This document shows, in pieces, positions 20,632 through 32,270 of a stretch of 64,000 nucleotides of DNA. Both the position numbers and the translations under genes were made by a program. Numbering within the stretch: position 1 is the stretch's first letter; the number at the start of each line of letters is the position of its first letter. Source of the DNA: Pseudovirgaria hyperparasitica (Eukaryota > Ascomycota > Dothideomycetes > Acrospermales > Acrospermaceae); the NCBI RefSeq assembly GCF_010093815.1, contig NW_022985551.1:888614-952613 (forward strand). Direction: 5' to 3'. The notes under the pieces were generated by a model that was given only the letters and a program-made list of their open reading frames with translations, was not told where the DNA came from and did no database searches.

Positions 20632-22931
20632 GATGAGCAGTGAATGCACGGCTATAGGCGCCTGCGAACCTGAACTTAGTCCGAGACGACGATGGAACAC
20701 CGACTTGGAAGCGATGTGAAATGGGCTCAAGAGTTGAAGAAAGCGTTCTTTTGGGGGTGGCTGGCGATCACATTATCGGCCGCGACTCTATCCCCCAGCG
20801 TCACGATGCCGAGGTCTCGGCCACTAACGCTGCGTCGGAGCACGCTAAGTAGCACAGTCAGCTCTGACAAAGGCTAGCTCTCGAGTTGCTGCCTTAGTAA
20901 CATTTCTTGATTTTGGCAGTTGTCTTATGCTGCCCCTTTTAAAAGCTGATATCCTGTAGACTCAGCAGAGCCATTTTAGTGTATTTATTCTACCTTGAAT
21001 CTTCCCTAACTTCGTCGGAACGCTTCGATGATCCGTCCATATCGGTGCCTGCTTTATGTCTAGCATGACTGAGGTTCGCGCATGAATCAGTCAAGACTGA
21101 GTTCTCACTTCCGAATATAGGGTCCAAAATATTCAGATTACCATACAGGGTTTTGCCTGGAAAGTATGGGATACTTGTGGCCAGGGACTCTATTCTTTTT
21201 CATCTTTACTCTCGCCATGTCCACTTATTTGTTCAAGTCATTTTCCCACTAGGGCCCATAAGGCTGGCTAACAGAGTGATCTGACACGCCCGGCCTAGCT
21301 TATCCTCTTCTGAGATTCTCATTCCTGTTTTTATAGAAGGACCCTCTCGTAGTACTAAATTGCTTCGTTTGTCTCCCGTTTCTTTCTGATGTCGACTCTG
21401 GTGCGACAGGCCATGTGCCACTTATTCTCACTGCTTATGTATATGGCATATCGTCCCACGAGTGTTATTCGAGATGTCCTGGAACAACCACCAGGTCTCT
21501 TATCATGTTGCCTTAGGCCAGTACTTTTACTTCATATCTCAGTTATATTTGTGCCAATAGTCAAAGCCCGGGCCCAACATACCCAACATAGACTGCCCCT
21601 ATTTAGACGTCTCTTTGATATAACAGCGATCTTGCACAAAGTCATCTTGGTCTCTTTCCCTCTATCAATGTCTTGTCATGAAGAATGTAGCCCAGATTTT
21701 GCTTCATATCTTTTTCTGCTTCTTGTGTTCTTTTTCGTCGACTATGTACAGGTTGTCATCTCGTAAAAGGCCTTTGATGGTGTGCTTAAAGGGGGTATCA
21801 GGCGTAGAGTCTCGTCTCTCAAAGGGGAGTGAAGCTAGGAAGCTATCTATCTCCATATCAGACTACGTATCAAACTACTAAAAAGGGAGGTTCAACTCCG
21901 AACGTCATTCTCTAGGGACTTACTTTGCAGAGCTATAGGCACATTCCAATAGGGTTCGAGCATCAAGACTCTTTTCGTAGCACCCGGGCAGTAGTAAGTA
22001 CAAGTTCGGTGTCCCCGAATTGCAGAGACTGGAAAACAGGCTCTTCACAGCTTGTCTGTAGACTCACTGTTATTCAGTCGTACACGCTGCAAGCGAGCAT
22101 CCTCTAGCCGAGTATTATGAGTCTGATGTGAAGCCTATGCTCATGATAAAGGTGAAACCCACGAGGCTCAATCAGCCTCAGTGATGATACTGGACTGATA
22201 TTGGGACTTGTTATAACCCGTGATCACTCTATGGACTTCCTATATTGCTTTGCCATCAGTTCGACGTTATGAGTTTGACTGGGGTCCATATGAAAATCAT
22301 TTACAGGCTTTGACTGACGGAATCTATCTTACATTATCAAGACCTAGTCCTAATGCCATGCCAAGGCCTCTCGTTTGATGCTGAGGCGGATGAATGTCAT
22401 CTATATTGGGCCTCAGAGAACCTGTCAGTTGCGAGTTGGGGATCTCCTAAGTTCAAGAGCGAGTATGAAGTTTTACATTGGGCTCACTCTGAGCTAGTGT
22501 TGGTAAACATTCACTTGAGAGAGTTACGTAGCCGAAGCCCGTGCCCTCGGTTCCAGGGACGCACCGTATTTCGTCAATATATAAACACCGTTGACCCTCT
22601 TACTTCTGAACACCAAGCTCCATAGATATTCCCAACGCTAGAAGCAAATCCACCATTTCCTCCACCGAGACAGAGCAGAGATAGACTGCCCAAGACATCA
22701 AACACAAAGGTACGTACACTCATCATATCAGATCTGGCAGCTGGCTTTGTCCTTCACACAGTTCAGACAGGCTACAGAGCCCACTACCACACTACGATCC
22801 TTTGCAAAAGCAGATCTTGCTGTAGCAAAGAAGAGGAGCTCTGGATAGCCATCTGCCACAATCAAAGTGTCTCAACTAACTGTACCTCGCGTTTAGCCTA
22901 TCCACAAGCACAAACATCGCATCTCCTCAAC
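20632..22931. other. Gene-poor region, 2.3 kb
   Basis: No ORF with a recognisable domain and no convincing chain of exons. It is more AT-rich than the flanking genes and lacks the microsatellites common elsewhere, so it may contain decayed repeat DNA, but no family could be named. The last part is the promoter side of the unrecognised gene at 22932. Confidence 0.4.
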
Positions 22932-24573
22932 ATGACCACCCCAACCGATGCACTGGCTGTCCTGCTTCAGTACACCAACGCAGAGAGGATCTTCGTCAGC
23001 GGATCACAAGCACCATTGGTGAACATGGATCGACTCCGAGCCCCTGACTACTACTTCGTGGGCCGGTACCTTTATGATGGCACGGGCAAGCCCATGGAGG
23101 CGTTTCCTGCCGGTGGTGGAGTCGTATCACTGAGATACATCCAGGCTGACCGAACAAAATCCATCCCACCATGGATCGTCAGGAACGCGCCGTCAATCCC
23201 AGGTACATTTAGTGCGCAGATGCGTGTCGTAGACATCGTGGGCCGCAACTGTCTGCGTCAAGATGCCATCGACATGCCCACACAAGCAAACGCGATGAAA
23301 TCGCCCATGGGACCCCTGGAGCATCATGGCTTGCAAGAGGGAGATCCGATCACGTTCAGGGCCCTTTACATGCAGCATGGCAGAGGCAATTTCCCCAGAG
23401 TCGAATATAGGGACAAGTTCGGCGGCCGTTTTTGGATCCCTAGTAGGTTGCCCCCGATATATCTACGCCCATGCAAAAGGTCGAGCTGTACTGACTGCGG
23501 GAACAGAATGGGTCAACTTGCTCCTGGAAGAAAGAGCCATGAGCGCGGACGTCCTCCGCAACCTCTCCAGATCGACTCGTCCAGCGCATATCCCCGTGAC
23601 GAATACCATCAAGCCCACCCCTCCAGTCGACACCTCCCGTCCCAGCTTCCCCACGCCATTCAAGCACCACCGCAACCAAAGCCAGCCACGCGTCGGCCAC
23701 CACGCCCTCCTCCCAACCCGGCCCTCGACGCCAGCGGGCCCCTCCGGACAGACTCCCCAGCAGCACCAGCAACAGCAGGGCCCAATCATGGCCCCAATCT
23801 ACGTCGCCGCCCGCATGATGGTCAGCAAAAACTTCCGCGGATGCCGCTACGAGGACGTCCTCCTCGTCAAGACCCCCGACGGCCGCCGCGTCCTGGAAGT
23901 AAAGCCTCTGCCCGACAACTGGGCCTCCGACCCGCGCAACCCCTTCTGCGTGCCCGCTGCTCCCACCCCCCGCGGCCCCGATCTTGCCGTGCCTGGCTCC
24001 GCTGCCGCTGCACCCGCTGCCCGCGCCTCCTCCGGCCCTCCATCCGTCATCTCCAGCGCAAACGCGGACCTCTCCCGCTACACCCACCACATCCACACCA
24101 ACCCCACCCCTACCATACCCTCTGACCCCAGCTCCTCCTTCACCAGCTCCCACCCGGCCGCCCTCCTCGCGCGCTCCCCAACGCCGCACACACTCGTCGC
24201 CCCAGCAGTAGAAGCATGGCGCGGCACAGGCCCCTTCGAGCACATGGCCCCCGACACAGGTGATTTCCCCGCCGGACTGCGCTACTGGGTATGTAATGGA
24301 CCGGACGGCAAGGTGTACTTGCTCCCACTGGGGATGCGAGACCAGTGGCAGCGGGAGATGCCGGTGGATGCGGCGCGCACGCTGCCGTTGGAGGTGGCGT
24401 GGCCGGCTGGGGTGCCGGTGCCGGAGGTGGAGAGGCGGCCGGCGAGTGTGACGCAGAGTGAGGTGTTGCTTGTGGAGGAGGAGGAGGAGGAGGAGGGAGG
24501 AGGAGGGGAGATCAGGGGGTTGGGGCATAGGCGGATTATGAGTCGGAGTGAGTCGGATTTGAGGCTGATGTAG
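22932..24573 (+). CDS. Unrecognised fungal protein, two exons
   Basis: I do not recognise the family. The N-terminal 170 residues look globular (SLRYIQADRTKSIPPWIVRN; VVDIVGRNCLRQDAIDMP). The frame changes near 23450. The best explanation is a 64 nt intron, 23443-23506, with donor GTAGGT, branch CTGAC and acceptor CAG. It joins FWIP to KWVNLLLEERAMSADVL and gives 525 aa. The alternative is one extra C in the run of five C at 23451-23455, which would read LPRYIYAHAKGRAVLTAGTEW. After this come a Pro/Ser/Gln-rich linker, a second globular patch (MMVSKNFRGCRYEDVLLVKT), another Pro/Ser linker, and a patch with GLRYWVCNGPDGKVYLLPLG. An acidic Glu run and RSESDLRLM end it. There is no signal peptide or membrane segment. 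The gene sits alone in a gene-poor region. Confidence 0.6.
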
Positions 24574-24982
24574 GGGGAGATTGGGGGGTTTACTGGGTGT
24601 TTGGTGGGTGGGTGTTTGTATTAAGTAGATAGAATAACATGGTTTCGCTTGTATCGCTGTGGTTGTGCTGTGGTGTGAGTGCGTGATGGTGGAGGATGTA
24701 CTTGATCAGGACACTGTTTCTATGTATACCCAGTAGAGCAAACTGATGTTCTACGTAGAATACACCGTCGTGAAAGTTGTAGTAATATCATAAGCCTAGG
24801 TTCCACTACTAACATGATAGCCTATGGAAGAGTACGATTGTAGGCAAATAGAAGCCAGGTCAGAATGGATGCATACTCTTTGTAGAGCATTCAGGGACAC
24901 ACGAACGATTAAGTAAGATATGGTAGTGGATACAGCACTACCCATAATGACTTATGCCGGATCTGCATAGTCTTACGCATTA
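24574..24982. other. Intergenic between unknown gene and copia fossil
   Basis: About 400 nt with the 3' region of the upstream gene. It may include more of the decayed retrotransposon, but no protein similarity is visible. Confidence 0.35.
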
Positions 24983-25800
24983 GAAATTCGCACCTTTGGA
25001 CTTCTTCAGAACAAGGCATTGGTCGATGGTATTCTTAAGATATCGCAATGTCCCGAATGCGATCTGTGCATGTTGCTCTGACGGGTTGGCATTGAAAGTG
25101 GCGCACATTCCGACTGTAAAAGCAAGATCTGGACGGGTACCAGTAACAAGATAGTTAAGTGTAGCCAAATCGACATGTGAAGCCGAGTATATGGCTTGCT
25201 CAAAAGCAACAAGTCATTTACAATGGGCTCTGTTAGGCATCAAGGAAATCTTTACACTTGCAAGTTGCGACATTCCGATTCCCTTCCTTCTTATGGACAA
25301 TCAAGCAGCCCTAGCACTTATTCGAAATTAGTAGATCACAGTTCGGTCCAAGCATATAGCTATACATTACTACGCCGTCCGTGAACTGTTTACGAATAGA
25401 GTCATAGCCATTTAACATGTCGTAAGTTGCGACAACATTGCAGACATAGGAACTAAAGGATTACCTTTACCGCTATTAGATAAGTTAAAAAAGGCGATCG
25501 ATTTATGCTAGTACTCGCTCACACTCTTACTTTTATCTTTATTATCTTCTATCTTTTATTACTACTCATTTAAACTCTCCTTTATTGAATATTACTAAAT
25601 GTATATATACACTTAGCATTGGGGAGTATTATAGGAAAGTCCTATGGCTAGTGAACACAACTTTCTAAAAGGGATTAGTGTCTTCACAGATAAATAGCTT
25701 TCTTCTGAGTCTCTTAAACTTAGTTCTCTACACACTTACAATACAATTGAATGCCTCATCAAATACATCAACTCTCTTCTTCCAATAGGTTATGAGCCCC
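24983..25800. mobile_element. Ty1/copia LTR-retrotransposon fossil (broken)
   Basis: A decayed piece of a copia-family polyprotein. The end of the reverse-transcriptase region (motif TRPDLAF; LRYLKN) reads on the minus strand from about 25170 down to 24983. The RNase H region (motif EAEYM; DNQAAL) and the end of pol read on the plus strand from about 25171 to 25513. The two parts therefore lie head to head. AT-rich DNA follows from about 25514 and could be an LTR. At 25788-25800, GGTTATGAGCCCC resembles the initiator-tRNA primer-binding site used by copia elements. The element is truncated, rearranged and broken in several places, with no intact gag, protease or integrase visible. It is clearly old and non-functional. 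LTR limits are a guess. Confidence 0.75.
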
Positions 25801-27571
25801 AACGCTCTACCCTAGAGTTGTAGAACTGTAGCGCACATTGGACGTAGGTATACTATGATAAAACTTGGAGTATAATAAATGAGTCAAGCTATGACCTTCA
25901 TTCCACGTCTATCGAGGTCAAAGAACCTCAGTTCTGTCTGCTGTGAGGACTCAGAATATCACGTCCTGGTAGCATACTGGCTGGTTGATACGCAATGCAC
26001 ACATGTATATAGCACTGGACATTGGGGAAATTCATGGATATGCTAAGATTGCCAGGTCGATAATCAGCTGTGTATCGTGGGAAATGGCAGTTTTGCATGT
26101 TTCACAGAGGCTGGTCTATACTGTGTGTGTGTTTTACTACTACGCAGGTCTTTTGGAACAACACTCCATGTTCACGATGGAAGTGTCCAGACCAACACTA
26201 CTCGTCACTGTCTTCTATGAGGTTAAGTAATATCATGATGAAGGGAACAGTGATAACACACAATGACCATCGGCAGAGCGTAGACCGCAAGCGTGACCGT
26301 AACCGTGACCGCGAACCGTGACGGTGGTAAGACACCGGAGCCGGGAAAAACGAACGAGTGGGAGGCAGAGGAAGGAAGGAGTCGGGTAAGCTAGTCCCGG
26401 CGAGCGAGAACGACAGGCTAGCGAGTCATGCAGCACCCCCTCGTCCTCCCATAATAATCCTTGTTTCAGCGCATCGGAGTTTGATCCTTTCGGAGAACGA
26501 AGGATGGTGGTGGTGCTGCAGCGTCTGTGGGTTGTGTGCGGATGCGATGCGATAACGGCGACTACTACTACTAATTACATATTACGAAGGCCATGATTCG
26601 CGCGTATTTTAAACGGTAAGCAGCAGGTAGAGGCGATGATGATGGGAGGGAGACGGGAAAGTGATTTATATAGACAAAGAGAGGAGTGAGCGAGAGACAA
26701 GGAGAAGAAGGAGAAAGAAGATGCGAGCGGTTGAAGACCTTGCGTGAGTGGCACAGGGGAGGACCTGGAGAGAGTTCACATGCGGCGCAGGGCAGAATGA
26801 TGCTGATGCTGCTGCTGATGCTGGTGTTGGTGCTGGTGCTGGAGTGCGCCGGGTAAAGAAAGGCTGGAGCGGCGGCATGGGCGGCATAGCCTTGACGTGT
26901 ATGTACGTGTATGTGTGTATGGACGGACGGATGGGTGGATGTATCTACTGTATGTATGGTATCTACAGTCATGAATGTTTGTTTTCTGCTGCTGTTCACT
27001 CCAGCTTTTCCTATCCTCACACTCACACTTACACCCAGAGTGTCAACCGCGGTAGAAGCCGTGTTCCGGCACCAGAAAGGGCGAGATTGGGGAGGGCAGA
27101 AAAGACTAGCGCCGGGCTGCGCTATGGAGATGCCCCAAGCCCGCATCTCTGCCCCCGTTCATACTCACTCTGCCCACTCTCTCTCGCTCTGCCACCGAGT
27201 GGACAGTTATTAGTTAGGTTAATAGTTAGTCAGTGTGGTCTGTCGGGTAAGAGTAGGTCGGTAGGTAATTCGTGATCAAATTCGTTCTCGTCACCAGCAC
27301 CACCGCCGCCGACCGAACCGAAGCCTGGCCCCCGGTGTCTGCCGTCTAGATCGAATTGTCGCGGGAAGCTTGGGGCACAGCGCGATTGGCACATACCGTC
27401 GAGGGGACATGGCGACGAGGGACAAGAAAAACTGCCAGACGCTGCCAAACTGCCCTGGTTGGCGAATGGCGAATGAATCGTTGGCTGATCCGCCGCCGTG
27501 TGTGGTGTGGGAGGGAGAGAGAGAATCCGCAGTCGGATTCCCCTTCGTCTCCGCCGCCCACCCGCCCGCCA

Positions 27572-27573
<2 letters not shown>

Positions 27574-27600
<27 letters not shown>
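27574..27600. repeat. (CTG)9 trinucleotide repeat
   Basis: Nine perfect CTG units were counted directly. They lie about 260 nt upstream of the transcription-factor start, probably in its promoter or leader. Confidence 0.95.
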
Positions 27601-27602
<2 letters not shown>

Positions 27603-27628
27603 TCTCCCCTTCGTCCTGCGTCTGCTAC

Positions 27629-27630
<2 letters not shown>

Positions 27631-27656
<26 letters not shown>
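27631..27656. repeat. (TC)n repeat in likely 5' leader
   Basis: A perfect TC run of about 26 nt, followed by further CT-rich and ATACACAC repeats before the ATG at 27858. Confidence 0.9.
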
Positions 27657-27661
<5 letters not shown>

Positions 27662-27857
27662 CTTCCATTCTCACTCTCACTCACTCAACCACTCACTCTC
27701 TCTAACACATATACACACATATACACACATATACACATACACACACACACTCTCTCTCTCCCCTCTCTTTTCCACTCAATTAATCGTTCTCCATTCCCCC
27801 ATCATAATCATCGTTGTCATCACCTTCTAGAGTCTCGTCACGTTGCGAGCACCAGCC

Positions 27858-30428
27858 ATGTCCGACTCTGCTTGGAGACCAGTCAACATGACTGGCGAAT
27901 CTCCCTTGCCGCAACCACCGTCGACGGCAATGACAAGCACCACCGAGTCTTCGATTCAGACACACTCTTCTCATCAGGCATCGCCCGTGTCCAATTCCTA
28001 CCTCAAGCGGAGTCTGCCTGACGAGTCCGCGCTCGATGCCGAGAACAGGCGCAAGACGCCCAAGGTCAGTCGGGCTTGCGATCTCTGCAAGGCAAAGAAA
28101 GTGCGCTGCTCCGGTACTCTTCCCTGCGACATCTGCGAGCGAAAAAACCTCTCGTGTGTCTACAATGCGAGATATGCGCGAGGCAAGCCGAGGACTCCTC
28201 CCGCCGCTGCCGACGACAACGGCTCCAACCCGCCGCGTCTGCTTGAAGCTGCTCACACTTCAGCCTCCAGGTCAGTGACTTTTGTTATCTTTTCCATCTC
28301 TAATTCATCACTATCTCGTCTATCAACGCGCTCTCGATTAGTGTTTATTTTATTTTTTTCATCATTCTTTTCTGTCACGCGTTTCCACGCTGCTCCGAGG
28401 GCCGTGGGCTACCTCGGAACGCGCTAGGCCCGTTCAAGAAGAGTGCGCCATCGCATCCGGTCCATGCAGGTGCCGTTCGCGCACTGTATTAGTGTATTTA
28501 TTCGCGATGCTTGTTTGGTCCACATCCTCATCGCTTGGCTTGTCTCGGCACATTTCATCTAGAGAATTCGTCCTGGCGTGCACTACCACCATATTACCGC
28601 GTAAAACATCATTACCTCCCTACTGACACTCGTCTTAGATATGAAAGTAATGGCTTCTCTCCAGCACTTCCAGAACGCAGCGTCTCTCACCTCTCGCCAG
28701 AACAAGAGGTGGTCGAGAAAGATGCATCACAGTCCCCCTCTTACAAGACGCTCTTCATCTACAGAATCTGGAAGCGCCTTGCTGACCGAGTTACTGAGGA
28801 TGCCCATGAGTCTGGTCACAGCGTCCAGTCCCAAGTCGTCATGACTGCCGGTGACAGACCCTTTGACGGCCCAAGACCAGACAGATCTAGTCTGCCCGCT
28901 CCAGACAGAACCTTCCACGCAGAACTACTCGAGTACTATTTCGACTTCTGTGTCGTTACCTACCGAATCTTTCACCGTCCCACCGTAGAGGATTGGCTCG
29001 AGACTGCCTTTGCAGAGTACGACCGTCACCGTAATGGCTGGGTAGAGTCGATCGGCCCTGTCAAGTCTGCAGTCATCTTCGCCATGTTTGCCATTGCCTC
29101 TCTCCGAAAGCAGAAGATTGCAAGCCTGTCACCGCGCGAGGAAGGCAAACCGTCGCCGCGCAGTGACTATTTTTTCAACGCAGCTGCATGGATGACCGAC
29201 TCGGAAATGGGCTTCCCAACGCTGGAATCTGTACAAGCTCGGTTGCTTCAAGTTCTTTATCTCCTGCAGTCGTTGCGCATGAATGAAGCACGTTATCTGT
29301 TTGGAATGGTAGTGCAGATGCAGTCAGCTTTGGGTTATCATCGGAAGGAGAGAGAATACCGGCGCTTGGCGTTTGGCCTACCAGAAGACTACATCAACAC
29401 AGAAGTCATGAAGCGTACATTCTGGGTGGCATATACCATGGACCGATATCTTGCAGTCGTGTATGGCCGTCCTCGTCACTTTCCTGACGAAGAACTCAGT
29501 GCTGTGAGACCCGATGCCGCCAACGACGAGGAAATGACTGCGGCCGGCAACACAGGCCAGGACAACCAGGAAGACTCACACATTGAGTCGTTGAGAGCCC
29601 ACGCTGAGTATGTGATCCCGATCTGATTATAACTCTTATTCATACTGACTGATGCGTCTAGAATGGCACACTTTGTTGGACTGATTACAAAGGATGTTTA
29701 CGCAGCTAAGACGGTCGCCACAAGCGATCGCTGTAAACACGCTCGACGCTACTCGACCGCGATGCATGCTTGGCAGGATAACCTCCCGCCTCATCTTGGC
29801 AGCGTCAGGCCGTCATTTCTGATTCCAAGTTTCAAGCGCCAGTCCATCGCTCTAAAGCTTGCATTTGGCCACGCGCTCGTGTATGCAAACAGACCATTCC
29901 TCCTGTCGAAGCCAGCATACGCCGACCACGGCGACATCCAGAGGTGTGTTGATGACTGTTTGGCCGGCGCACGTCAAGTGCTCGATCTCTTCGAACTCAT
30001 GACCAAGGACCAGACTCTGATCCATGCCTACTGGTGGACCAGCTACGTCGTCTTCTCCGCTCTATGTGTGGTCTACGTGTGGGAGATTTCGCTGAGAACG
30101 CACCCGGACCGAGGTGTTACATGCGTCAAACTCAAGGGACAGCGTGATCTGTTTGACCTCGCGGAGACTGGGTTTACCCGTCTCTCCAGCGCTCCCGGTG
30201 CCGCAACGCCGATACAGCGATACAAGATCATATTGGAGGAGCTTAGGATGGAAGCCAGACAGCCCCGGGACGCGGCTCAGCCAGCAGGGTCGAATCTCTT
30301 TAGTGGCTGGCAGACGAACGACTGGGTGGAATTGGATGCCTCTGTGAGTTCTGCTTCGCGTGTGACGATGCGCAATTTTACTGACGGTCTACCAGGTGTT
30401 TGACAGCTTCTCCGACATTGTCAGGTGA
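27858..30428 (+). CDS. Zn(II)2Cys6 transcription factor with fungal-specific domain
   Basis: A nuclear DNA-binding regulator of the Gal4 class. Exons: 27858-28270, 28639-29607, 29662-30343 and 30396-30428, giving 698 aa. The binuclear zinc cluster is ACDLCKAKKVRCSGTLPCD with Cys at 74, 77, 84, 90, 93 and 100 (C-x2-C-x6-C-x5-C-x2-C-x6-C), after a Ser/Thr/Pro-rich N-terminus. The fungal_trans homology region contains LLEYYFDFCVVTYRIFHRPT and, near its end, RTFWVAYTMDRYLAVVYGRP. The last exon encodes VFDSFSDIVR. The first intron is 368 nt, far longer than any other in the window, and could hide another exon. ATG 27858 is the first in frame. The target genes cannot be told from the sequence. Confidence 0.85.
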
Positions 30429-30806
30429 TGACGCTAATCGCCATTGACACGAAAGCTACGCGCATACGACGGTCTATCTGTTCTGTACAGTACACTCCCA
30501 CTGTTCGCTACAACGATTCAACCAAAAAGAAACCTTTCTTCTTCTTTCGAAGTATACATGTCTAAACAACAAACGCAATCCATGGCTTTCTATCTTCTTA
30601 CATTACACCGGGGCGGTGCGAATGGTGTTCTTGGGGGCGCGTTGGGTTTGGGCGGGGAGCTGGAGCCGGGGCCCAGAGATACCTGTTGAATATGCCTGGC
30701 TGGCTGGCTGGGGCGGACGGGTGGCACGCATGCACACGACGGAAGGAAAACTGAAAAACGTCTATTGAAGTTTGTGACTTTGAACGGGCAGCGGTGTATA
30801 AAAATG

Positions 30807-30807
<1 letters not shown>

Positions 30808-30840
<33 letters not shown>
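30808..30840. repeat. (AGT)11 microsatellite
   Basis: Eleven perfect AGT units were counted directly, 380 nt past the transcription-factor stop. Confidence 0.95.
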
Positions 30841-30841
<1 letters not shown>

Positions 30842-31131
30842 CAAGTAGTAACTAGTTGTTAGTCTGTAATTAATACAACACATATACGTGTGTACTATAT
30901 CCTTTGAACCTTCATCGCGTGTGCATGCATACGTGCATGTTATCCTATCCTGTACTGTTTATCCAATCCAAGCTATGCCATGCTATGCTATGCCATGCAT
31001 ACATCCTTAGTACAGTATATCAATCGGCACGATGTGGCACCACCTAGTCTAGCCTAGGTAGTACCGAGTACTTGTCGGGTGTGTATGACGCAAGACTGCT
31101 GCAGTGCGCATTTTTTTTTAGCTGTTTCTAA

Positions 31132-31226
31132 ATATATACACTACGCACATATATACACTACGCACATATATACACTACGCACATATATACACTACGCACA
31201 TATATACACTACGCACATATATACAC
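31132..31226. repeat. 17-bp minisatellite, five full copies plus a partial
   Basis: The unit ATATATACACTACGCAC is repeated five times without a mismatch, then a partial copy breaks off at ATATATACAC. The lack of divergence implies recent expansion or homogenisation. Confidence 0.93.
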
Positions 31227-32218
31227 GCGCATGTTTATACAGAGACAGACGTACGTGATGGACACAGATACTGAGGTAATTATAGGTATAGATACCTATA
31301 GGTAGGCACATGCCACACGTACATCAGAGCAAAATGCCCCGCTACATATACACTGAGTAATTACTCTGGCTGTACCGAACCTACCTACCTACCTCTAGCT
31401 AATTAGCATAGCCTAGCCCGAGGTTAATTAGCCTACCTACCCTACCCAACTCCGTAGCGTGCATCCCACTCTATCATCCCACTCTATCCCACTCTTATCC
31501 CACTCCGTCACGTCCACTTCCACTCCGCCATCTATGCAGCTAGCTAGCTAGGTCTAGTCGAAATAAGCTTTTTTTTTGGGGGAGGGGGGAGGACAGGAGG
31601 CGAGGCGAGGCGAGGGCTGGGTTGATTAATTAATTGGGTAGCGAGGCGAGGCGAGGATGGCGATTTATGGGTATGGGTGGTATGTGATTGATGACTGCGT
31701 GGTTAATATAGATAGGGAGATGGTATGGACATGTCATATACCTGGATGTTTGGATGGTTGTTTAGATGGATTGGTGGGTAGGTAGATAAGAGATGGCAGG
31801 ACGGAAGATGGGGGTTATGAGGGAGATGATGAGTTGAGCTGGATGTGTGGATATGATTATAGCGTGCGCCTTGGATGGATGGATGGATATATACAACATA
31901 TAACGGTGCAACAGCACAGGATCAGGGATGCCAGACAGTCAGTTTGGCATTGCATGTCATGTTTGCATGCTGCATGTTTGCAGAGCAGAAAACAAGGCCA
32001 TATATAGAACAACGGGCGCGTACCTACATGCCCTGCCCTTGTCTCCAGCTGTCAGGCCCAACAAGGGAAGGGATGAGATGGGATGGATAGACGGGAACAG
32101 TCCGGTAGGTAGCTTAGTACGTCACCGACACCGAACAAGCGCAAACGAGAACGAAAAGAACAGGTGGTCAAGACGTCGTACACCCGTAAGGGAGCTACGC
32201 GGCATTCCCCAAGGGTGG

Positions 32219-32270
32219 CAGTGCAGTGCAGTACAGTACAGTGCAGTGCAGTACAGTGCAGTGCAGTGCA
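32219..32270. repeat. CAGTG/CAGTA pentamer tandem
   Basis: About ten 5-nt units, mixing CAGTG and CAGTA. It shares the TACTG/CAGTA core with repeats near 10772 and 45568. Confidence 0.88.

Larger units (their letters stand above)
25801..27857. other. Repeat-rich region upstream of Zn2Cys6 gene
   Basis: 2 kb without a supported gene. The first 500 nt are AT-rich and may be more fossil-element DNA. Further on are CGTGAC-type short repeats (26284-26320), a GCTGATG/GGTGCTG tract (26798-26842), (CTG)9, (TC)n and ATACACAC repeats close to the start of the transcription-factor gene. The pyrimidine-rich last 250 nt look like its 5' leader. Confidence 0.45.

Noticed and set aside
23440-24528. 362-codon ORF antisense to the unrecognised gene
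   Set aside because: Low complexity (Gly/Val/Arg), mirror of the Pro/Ser-rich coding strand; no domain.
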